In this document: positions 7,073-11,869 of the stretch, one piece after another
How positions within the stretch are numbered: position 1 is the stretch's first letter
How the letters are laid out: each line of letters opens with the position of its first letter
Source of the DNA: OPU3-GD-OMZ sp964515235
GTDB taxonomy: Bacteria; Pseudomonadota; Gammaproteobacteria; Methylococcales; Methylomonadaceae
Direction: 5' to 3'
Length of the DNA stretch: 11,869 nt
NCBI GenBank assembly: GCA_964515235.1
Contig: CAZEVO010000045.1
Span: forward strand, 1 to 11,869
Position numbers and translations under genes: made by a program
The notes under the pieces: model-generated
Seen by the model: the letters and a program-made list of their open reading frames with translations, nothing else
The model's database searches: none
Told to the model about the DNA's origin: nothing

Positions 7073-7081
7073 TTGATCATT

Positions 7082-7543
7082 ATGCTTAACGCACATGATC
7101 AACTTGAAATTAAGCGTTTTTGTTTTCAGTATTTAGCGCGGCGCGAACACAGCCAGTTAGAATTACGTCAGAAACTCTCTAGAAAAGGTTTTGAACAATC
7201 TGCAATAAAGGCTGTTTTAGACGATTTAGTCAGTGGTGATTGGCAAAGTGATGATCGCTTCGCAGATAGTTTTTTCCGTCAATGTATTGCTAAAGGGTAT
7301 GGTCCAGTACGAATTGCTTATGAATTAAAGCAGCGTGGTATTACAGATGGGCAAATGATGTTGAATGAAACTGAGGTTAATTGGGAAGAACAGTTAATTG
7401 AAGTTTATCAAAAGAAATTTGGCGAAAATATTCAATTAACAGCTCGAGAGTGGGCAAAAAGGTTGCGTTTTTTACACTACCGAGGCTTTACTACAGAGAT
7501 GATTAGGAATTTATCAAAAGCATTAGGGCTAGTAATTAAGTGA
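7082..7543 (+). CDS. recX: RecA regulator RecX
   Basis: RecX binds RecA filaments and limits their ATPase and extension, so its position 29 bases after recA fits. The protein is 153 residues from ATG 7082, close to the usual 150-170. It shows the three-helix repeats of the family: YLARREHSQLELRQKL near the N-terminus, then DDRFADSFFRQCIAKGYGPVRIAYELKQRGI in the middle (about residues 61-91), and RLRFLHYRGFTTEMI near the end. No enzyme active site is expected. In E. coli an attenuating hairpin sits between recA and recX; I see none in this short gap, so recX may be made in a higher ratio to RecA here. That last point is inference. Confidence 0.93.
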   Translation: MLNAHDQLEIKRFCFQYLARREHSQLELRQKLSRKGFEQSAIKAVLDDLVSGDWQSDDRFADSFFRQCIAKGYGPVRIAYELKQRGITDGQMMLNETEVNWEEQLIEVYQKKFGENIQLTAREWAKRLRFLHYRGFTTEMIRNLSKALGLVIK

Positions 7544-7560
7544 TTTTTTCTGAGTTAAGA

Positions 7561-7589
7561 TTGAGTTTATTAAACTGTGTGAATACAGT
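7561..7589 (+). promoter_or_regulatory. Candidate sigma-70 promoter for alaS
   Basis: TTGAGT (7561-7566) and TACAGT (7584-7589), each four of six to consensus, are 17 bases apart. The start would be near 7596, giving a leader of about 50 bases before ATG 7645. It lies just past the recX stop. Confidence 0.45.
7574..7589. promoter_or_regulatory. ACTGT-N6-ACAGT dyad over the alaS -10
   Basis: ACTGT (7574-7578) and ACAGT (7585-7589) are exact reverse complements separated by six bases. The right arm overlaps the predicted -10 of alaS. E. coli AlaRS is known to bind a palindrome at its own promoter and repress it, so an autoregulatory site is one reading. It resembles a LexA half-site pair, but the gap is two bases short of the CTGT-N8-ACAG rule. 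Confidence 0.35.
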
Positions 7590-7644
7590 AAATTAAAGAT
7601 GTCAACCGGTGGTAATTTTCAATTAGATAAAATGGTTTGAATTT

Positions 7645-10257
7645 ATGAAAATCATGTCGACAGAACAGTTACGTACTGTTTTTTTACAATATTTTCAGGC
7701 TAATGAGCATGTCATTCAGCCTAGTAGTACGCTTGTGCCGGGCGATGATCCGACGCTATTGTTTACTAATGCCGGAATGGTTCCTTTTAAGGACGTTTTT
7801 TTAGGTCGGGAAAATATTGGATTTAAACGCGCAACATCGAGTCAACGTTGTGTTCGTGCAGGTGGTAAACATAATGATTTAGAGAATGTCGGATACACTG
7901 CACGGCATCATACCTTTTTTGAAATGCTAGGTAATTTTAGTTTTGGTGATTATTTTAAAAAAGAAGCGATTTATTATGCCTGGGATTTTTTGACCGTAAA
8001 ACTAGAAATACCAAGTGAGAAATTATGGGTCACTGTATTTGATGAAGATACTGAAGCTGAAAGTATTTGGTTGAATGAGATCGGTATTGATCCTAGTCGT
8101 TTTTCACGGATTGGAGCTAAAGATAATTTTTGGTCTATGGGTGAAGTTGGTCCCTGTGGTCCTTGTAGTGAAATATTTTATGATCACGGTGAAGACGTTC
8201 CAGGCGGACCACCCGGGTCGCCTGAGGAAGATGGTGATCGGTATATTGAAATTTGGAATTTAGTTTTCATGCAATTCGATCGTTCAGCAGATGGAGTGCT
8301 GACAGCATTGCCTCAGCCTTCTGTTGATACTGGAATGGGATTAGAAAGAATCGCTGCAGTTCTTCAAGGCGTTCATAATAATTATGAGATTGATTTATTT
8401 CAGAAGTTATTAATGGCCGCCGCACAGGTGACCGGCTTTGCAGATACGACTCACAGTTCGTTACGTGTGATTGTTGATCATATTCGTTCTTGTGCCTTTC
8501 TAATCGTTGATGGCGTTATGCCTTCCAATGAAGGACGCGGCTATGTCTTACGTCGGATCATTCGTCGGGCAGTACGACATGGTTATCGCTTAGGCGTTCA
8601 CGATATTTTTTTCTACCGATTAGTTCAGTCATTAGTTGAGCAGATGGGTTCTGTATACCCTGAGCTGGTAGCGAATCAAGCGCAGGTTGAGCGTGTATTG
8701 GAAAAAGAAGAGCAACGCTTTTCAGAAACATTACAAAAAGGTATGACCGTCTTAGAAAGTTGCGTTGCTAAGTTAGATGGGATGGTAATCCCGGGTAAGA
8801 TTGTTTTTTTACTTTATGACACCTACGGTTTTCCAGTTGATTTGACAGCAGATTTTGCCCGTGAAAATCATTTACAGATTGATCAGGAAGGTTTTGAGAC
8901 AGAAATGGAAAGCCAGCGTGAAAGAGCACGTGCAGCCAGTAATTTTGGCGGAGCTGATGAGCAAAATATTGCGATGACAGTACCAACAGAGTTTGTTGGT
9001 TATCAGCAATTAAAAGGTCAAGCGGAGCTATTAGGATTATTCTCTGAAGGGACTGCGGTTGATTCTTTAAGCGAAGGTGAAGAAGGTATTTTGGTGTTGA
9101 ACACAACCCCTTTCTATGCTGAATCAGGTGGGCAAGTTGGAGACGTTGGCGTAATTGCCTTTGAGGATAACCAATTTCAAGTTTTTGATACACAAAAGCA
9201 AAGCAGTAATACTTTTTTACATAAAGGAAAAGTTATCTCAGGTGTCTTGAAAAAAGGGTGTTCTTATGAAGCATCGGTTGATTCTGTTGCGCGGCAATTA
9301 ATCATCCAAAATCATTCAGCCACTCATTTATTACACGCGGCATTAAGATCTATTTTAGGGGAACACGTAACCCAAAAAGGCTCATTGGTTAATGCTTCAC
9401 GTCTACGGTTTGATTTTTCACATTTCGAACCAATTAGTTTGGAATACATCGCCGAAATTGAACAGTTAGTTAACCATCAGATCAGGAATAATAACGCCGT
9501 TACAGCCGACATTATGACTAAGGACCAAGCAGTTAAGGCAGGAGCGATGGCCTTGTTTGGGGAGAAATACGGAACAGATGTTCGAGTTTTGAAAATTGGT
9601 GATTTCTCAATAGAATTATGTGGTGGTACGCATGTTGATCGTGCTGGTGATATTGGTTGTTTTAAGATTATTAGTGAAACAGGTGTTGCCGCAGGAGTTC
9701 GACGTATTGAAGCGCTGACCGGTGAAGCTGCATTAAGTTGGTCAGAAACTAGAAATAAAGCATTAGCACTTATTGCTGAAGTTGTGAAGAGTACACCTGA
9801 AAAAGCATTACCTAAAGTGATTCAATTACTTGAAAAGAACCGACTATTGGAGAAAGAACTAGAGAAATTAAAACTAAAGTTAGTGCAATCGTCACAAGCG
9901 GAATTAACTAGTCAAGCTATTGAAATTGAAGGCCTGAATGTACTAGCTGTGAAATTAGATAATGTTGATGGCAAAGGTATGCGTGATGTTTTAGATCAAT
10001 TGAAAAATAAGTTAGGCAGTTCAGCGATCATTTTAGCTACGGTAAATGGAGGCAAAGTTAGTCTTATTGCCGGTGTGAGCAAAGATGAAGTCGGGCGTAT
10101 TAAAGCTGGTGACCTAGTCAATTTTGTTGCAGCTCAGGTTGGTGGAAAAGGAGGAGGAAGACCTGAGATGGCGCAGGCAGGTGGCAATGATCCGTCAACC
10201 CTTAAACAGGCACTAGCAGCGGTTCCAGACTGGATTCGAAGTCAAATTAGTAGTTAA
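7645..10257 (+). CDS. alaS: Alanyl-tRNA synthetase
   Basis: It attaches alanine to tRNA-Ala and hydrolyses mischarged Ser- or Gly-tRNA-Ala. The 870 residues match the bacterial family (E. coli 876). The class II aminoacylation domain has LLFTNAGMVPFKDVFLG and QRCVRAGGKHNDLENVG near the N-terminus, and motif 3 TGMGLERI around 230-236. The editing domain has the zinc set H557 and H561 (HSATH) with C659 and H663 (CGGTH). A coiled-coil stretch rich in E, K and L follows at about 715-750. The C-terminal C-Ala domain has the glycine loop GGKGGGRPEMAQAGG (833-847). The start is uncertain: ATG 7645 is given, but ATG 7654 (MSTEQLR) aligns better with E. coli MSKSTAEIR, and neither has a clear Shine-Dalgarno. 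The lysC gene follows 17 bases downstream, so they are co-transcribed. Confidence 0.97.
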   Translation: MKIMSTEQLRTVFLQYFQANEHVIQPSSTLVPGDDPTLLFTNAGMVPFKDVFLGRENIGFKRATSSQRCVRAGGKHNDLENVGYTARHHTFFEMLGNFSFGDYFKKEAIYYAWDFLTVKLEIPSEKLWVTVFDEDTEAESIWLNEIGIDPSRFSRIGAKDNFWSMGEVGPCGPCSEIFYDHGEDVPGGPPGSPEEDGDRYIEIWNLVFMQFDRSADGVLTALPQPSVDTGMGLERIAAVLQGVHNNYEIDLFQKLLMAAAQVTGFADTTHSSLRVIVDHIRSCAFLIVDGVMPSNEGRGYVLRRIIRRAVRHGYRLGVHDIFFYRLVQSLVEQMGSVYPELVANQAQVERVLEKEEQRFSETLQKGMTVLESCVAKLDGMVIPGKIVFLLYDTYGFPVDLTADFARENHLQIDQEGFETEMESQRERARAASNFGGADEQNIAMTVPTEFVGYQQLKGQAELLGLFSEGTAVDSLSEGEEGILVLNTTPFYAESGGQVGDVGVIAFEDNQFQVFDTQKQSSNTFLHKGKVISGVLKKGCSYEASVDSVARQLIIQNHSATHLLHAALRSILGEHVTQKGSLVNASRLRFDFSHFEPISLEYIAEIEQLVNHQIRNNNAVTADIMTKDQAVKAGAMALFGEKYGTDVRVLKIGDFSIELCGGTHVDRAGDIGCFKIISETGVAAGVRRIEALTGEAALSWSETRNKALALIAEVVKSTPEKALPKVIQLLEKNRLLEKELEKLKLKLVQSSQAELTSQAIEIEGLNVLAVKLDNVDGKGMRDVLDQLKNKLGSSAIILATVNGGKVSLIAGVSKDEVGRIKAGDLVNFVAAQVGGKGGGRPEMAQAGGNDPSTLKQALAAVPDWIRSQISS

Positions 10258-10274
10258 AGAGAGTTAAAAAAAGT

Positions 10275-11501
10275 ATGGCAAGATATGTTTTTAAATTTGG
10301 TGGTACTTCAGTAGGTGGCACCGAACGAATTAAAGCGGTCGCAGAAAAAGTTAAACAGGCCTATGCGAAAGGCCATGAAGTCATTGTGGTTGTTTCAGCA
10401 ATGAGCGGCGAAACCAATCGTCTCACTGCCTTAGCGAATGATTTGTTGGCGCACCCGAATCCACGGGAAATGGATGTATTGTTATCAACAGGTGAGCAGG
10501 TAACTATTGCACTATTGAGTATGGCTCTGGATAGCTTAGGGTGCCCTGCAGAGTCTTTTACCGGCGGGCAAGTCGAGATTTTGACAGACTCAGTTCACAG
10601 TAAAGCAAGAATTAAAGACATAGGTGTAGCTGCAGTTCAGGAGTGTTTAGCAAGTGGGAAAGTTGCTGTTGTAGCTGGCTTTCAGGGCGTGAATGACCAG
10701 GGACATATTACTACTTTAGGGCGAGGAGGTTCCGATACAACTGCTGTTGCTTTAGCTGCAAAATTAAAAGCAAGTGAATGCTATATCTATACTGATGTGG
10801 ATGGTGTGTATACGACGGACCCTCGAGTTGAGCCAACCGCACGAAAAATGAATTCGGTCACTTTTGAAGAAATGCTTGAAATGGCAAGTTTAGGTTCAAA
10901 AGTTTTGCAAATACGAGCAGTTGAATTTGCAGGGAAATATAATGTACCTTTAAGAGTATTGTCTACTTTTTCAGAAGGTAATGGAACGTTAATAACTTAT
11001 GAGGATGATGGCATGGAACGGGCATTAATTTCCGGTATTGCATTTAATCGTGATGAAGCTAAGTTGACAATTAATGGTGTACCGGATTTACCCGGCATCG
11101 CTTCAAAAATAGTTGGCCCGATAGCAGCCAGTAATATTGAAATTGATATGATCATTCAGAACATTGCGGATGATGAGACGACCGATTTTACTTTTACTGT
11201 TCACCGTAATGATTATGACAAAGCTTTGGCTATTTTGGAAGAAAGTAAAATTGCCTTGTCAGCTAAAAAAGTAAGTGGAGACAATTCGATTGTAAAGGTA
11301 TCTTTGGTTGGTGTAGGGATGCGCTCTCACTCGGGCATTGCAAGTAAAATGTTTGATGTCTTGGCTGCAGAAGGGATTAATATTAAAATGATCTCGACCT
11401 CAGAAATTAAGATTTCAGTGGTTATGGATGAAAAATATTTGGAATTAGCGGTTCGTGCTTTACATAAATCCTTTGAGTTGGCTGAGGAACCTAATCTTTG
11501 A
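10275..11501 (+). CDS. lysC: Aspartate kinase, lysine/threonine-regulated type
   Basis: It phosphorylates aspartate, the first step toward lysine, threonine, methionine and diaminopimelate. The 408 residues are the monofunctional length. The amino-acid kinase domain has KFGGTSVG (7-14), VVVSAMSGETN (38-48), LLSTGEQVT (69-77), TTLGRGGSDTTA (146-157) and YTDVDGVYTTDPR (172-184). Two ACT domains follow, about 262-335 and 342-402, with VPDLPGIAS and VGMRSHSGIAS at the ligand sites. There is no fused homoserine dehydrogenase. The short gap to alaS rules out a lysine riboswitch directly upstream; control is probably by feedback at the ACT domains. ATG 10275 has AGAGAG at 10258-10263. An internal start at 11013 may also yield a separate regulatory subunit (see that entry). 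Confidence 0.96.
   Translation: MARYVFKFGGTSVGGTERIKAVAEKVKQAYAKGHEVIVVVSAMSGETNRLTALANDLLAHPNPREMDVLLSTGEQVTIALLSMALDSLGCPAESFTGGQVEILTDSVHSKARIKDIGVAAVQECLASGKVAVVAGFQGVNDQGHITTLGRGGSDTTAVALAAKLKASECYIYTDVDGVYTTDPRVEPTARKMNSVTFEEMLEMASLGSKVLQIRAVEFAGKYNVPLRVLSTFSEGNGTLITYEDDGMERALISGIAFNRDEAKLTINGVPDLPGIASKIVGPIAASNIEIDMIIQNIADDETTDFTFTVHRNDYDKALAILEESKIALSAKKVSGDNSIVKVSLVGVGMRSHSGIASKMFDVLAAEGINIKMISTSEIKISVVMDEKYLELAVRALHKSFELAEEPNL
11013..11501 (+). other. Candidate internal start in lysC making a beta subunit
   Basis: M247 of LysC (ATG 11013-11015) is preceded by TGAGGA at 11000-11005, with GAGG ending eight bases before the ATG, a near-ideal Shine-Dalgarno. The in-frame product would be 162 residues holding both ACT domains and starting MERALISGIAF. 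Alpha2-beta2 aspartokinases of Bacillus, Corynebacterium and Thermus make the beta subunit from just such an internal start at the same place, at roughly this length. The Shine-Dalgarno could be a chance effect of Glu-Asp-Asp codons, so this stays a candidate. Confidence 0.45.
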
Positions 11502-11524
11502 TGTTTTCTTTTATTATTAAAAGA

Positions 11525-11533
11525 TGGTAAAAT
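11525..11533 (+). promoter_or_regulatory. Candidate extended -10 promoter for csrA
   Basis: TGG-TAAAAT is an extended -10 (TGN plus five of six). The best -35 is poor (TTTTCT at 11504-11509, 18-base spacer). An AT-only dyad TCTTTTA/TAAAAGA (11507-11524) fills the spacer. The start would fall near 11540, giving a short leader that ends in the csrA ribosome site. Confidence 0.4.
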
Positions 11534-11560
11534 TCTCCGTCTTAATGATGGTACGTACTT

Positions 11561-11567
11561 AGGAGGG
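11561..11567 (+). promoter_or_regulatory. Strong Shine-Dalgarno of csrA, possible CsrA self-binding site
   Basis: AGGAGGG lies six bases before the GTG start and is the strongest ribosome site in the window. It contains overlapping GGA triplets, the core of CsrA binding sites, and GGG-AAA-CCC (11565-11573) can form a tiny hairpin next to the start. E. coli CsrA represses its own translation through GGA sites at its ribosome site, so self-control is plausible here; that is inference. Confidence 0.55.
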
Positions 11568-11573
11568 AAACCC

Positions 11574-11759
11574 GTGTTAATATTGACTCGCCGAGTTGGA
11601 GAGACATTGATGATAGGTGATGATGTTAAGGTTACTGTCCTAGGTGTTAAAGGGAATCAGGTAAGAATTGGCGTGGATGCGCCAAGAGATGTAACGGTTC
11701 ATCGGGAAGAGATTTTTGACCGTATTAAGAAAGAGAAAGAACAAGAAGACTCGCAATAA
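11574..11759 (+). CDS. csrA: Carbon storage regulator CsrA
   Basis: CsrA is a small dimeric RNA-binding protein that recognises GGA motifs in mRNA leaders and changes translation and stability, acting on central carbon flow, motility and biofilm. The 61 residues match E. coli CsrA in length and order. MLILTRRVGE at the start contains RNA-contact residues L4 and R6, and VHREEI contains R44, the other key RNA contact. The tail is lysine- and glutamate-rich, as is usual. The start is GTG, fixed by the AGGAGGG site and by the invariant MLILTRR N-terminus. It follows lysC by 72 bases and precedes tRNA-Ser by 16, the classical gammaproteobacterial arrangement. It may be made both from its own promoter and from read-through of alaS-lysC. 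Confidence 0.97.
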   Translation: MLILTRRVGETLMIGDDVKVTVLGVKGNQVRIGVDAPRDVTVHREEIFDRIKKEKEQEDSQ

Positions 11760-11775
11760 ATACAACTATTGAATT

Positions 11776-11867
11776 GGAGAGATGGCCGAGTGGCTGAAGG
11801 CGCTCCCCTGCTAAGGGAGTATGGGTTTTAAAGCCCATCGAGGGTTCGAATCCCTCTCTCTCCGCCA
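11776..11867 (+). tRNA. tRNA-Ser with anticodon GCU, CCA encoded
   Basis: It is a 92-base class II tRNA. The acceptor arm GGAGAGA (11776-11782) pairs with TCTCTCC ending at 11863, followed by discriminator G11864 and encoded CCA (11865-11867). The anticodon stem CTCCC/GGGAG (11803-11807 and 11815-11819) encloses CTGCTAA, with anticodon GCT at 11810-11812 reading AGC and AGU serine codons. A long variable arm (ATGGG with CCCAT) is typical of tRNA-Ser. The T arm is GAGGG-TTCGAAT-CCCTC. The window ends two bases later, so any terminator is outside. Confidence 0.98.
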
Positions 11868-11869
11868 TA

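Noticed and set aside
7073..7081. TTG 7073 as the recX start
   Set aside because: The Shine-Dalgarno AAGGG (7068-7072) abuts this codon; ATG 7082 has proper nine-base spacing.
7574..7589. LexA box upstream of alaS
   Set aside because: The arms are CTGT and ACAG, but the gap is six bases, not the eight required by gammaproteobacterial LexA; kept only as an unassigned dyad.
11507..11524. TCTTTTA-TTAT-TAAAAGA as the lysC terminator
   Set aside because: The stem is A-T-rich with no U-run after it, and it sits in the spacer of the likely csrA promoter.
1..11869. Mobile element, CRISPR array, phage or defence genes
   Set aside because: No transposase, integrase, spaced repeats, target-site duplications or unfamiliar gene clusters were seen; every coding gene is intact and belongs to a known family.

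Overview
The window looks like chromosome of an AT-rich gammaproteobacterial methylotroph, most likely a methanotroph of the Methylococcales. Two things point there. The right half carries the gammaproteobacterial order recA-recX-alaS-lysC-csrA-tRNA-Ser. The left half carries serine-cycle genes (sgaA, mclA, mtkA, mtkB, and an mdh) of the kind found in methylotrophs. The genus assignment is inference; no marker here fixes it.

Layout: (1) 71-1063, malate dehydrogenase, plus strand. (2) 1064-1381, a 318-base spacer with no supported gene, ending in a long perfect hairpin. (3) 1382-2548, serine-glyoxylate aminotransferase on the minus strand, convergent with mdh. (4) 2549-2837, a divergent control region with a plausible sigma-70 promoter in each direction. 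(5) 2838-5895, a tight plus-strand operon mclA-mtkA-mtkB. (6) 5896-6020, leader of recA, in which I see no LexA box. (7) 6021-7543, recA-recX. (8) 7544-7644, a promoter region with a dyad lying over the -10 of alaS. (9) 7645-11759, alaS, lysC and csrA, followed 16 bases later by tRNA-Ser(GCU).

How the genes fit together: Mdh makes malate from oxaloacetate. MtkAB activates malate to malyl-CoA using ATP and CoA. MclA cleaves malyl-CoA to acetyl-CoA and glyoxylate. SgaA uses glyoxylate as amino acceptor from serine, giving glycine and hydroxypyruvate. This is the glyoxylate-regenerating half of the serine cycle. Hydroxypyruvate reductase, glycerate kinase, PEP carboxylase and serine hydroxymethyltransferase are not in the window. 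The right half is housekeeping: recombination and SOS (recA, recX), translation (alaS, tRNA-Ser), the aspartate pathway (lysC) and post-transcriptional control (csrA).

I found no mobile element, CRISPR array, phage gene or broken gene. All ten protein-coding genes look intact and belong to known families. I see no evidence of an undescribed multi-gene system. The points most worth a second look are a malate dehydrogenase with changes at normally fixed positions, an apparent internal translation start in lysC that would make a separate regulatory subunit, a dyad over the alaS promoter, paired dyads at the sgaA/mclA divergent promoters, and the missing LexA box upstream of recA.
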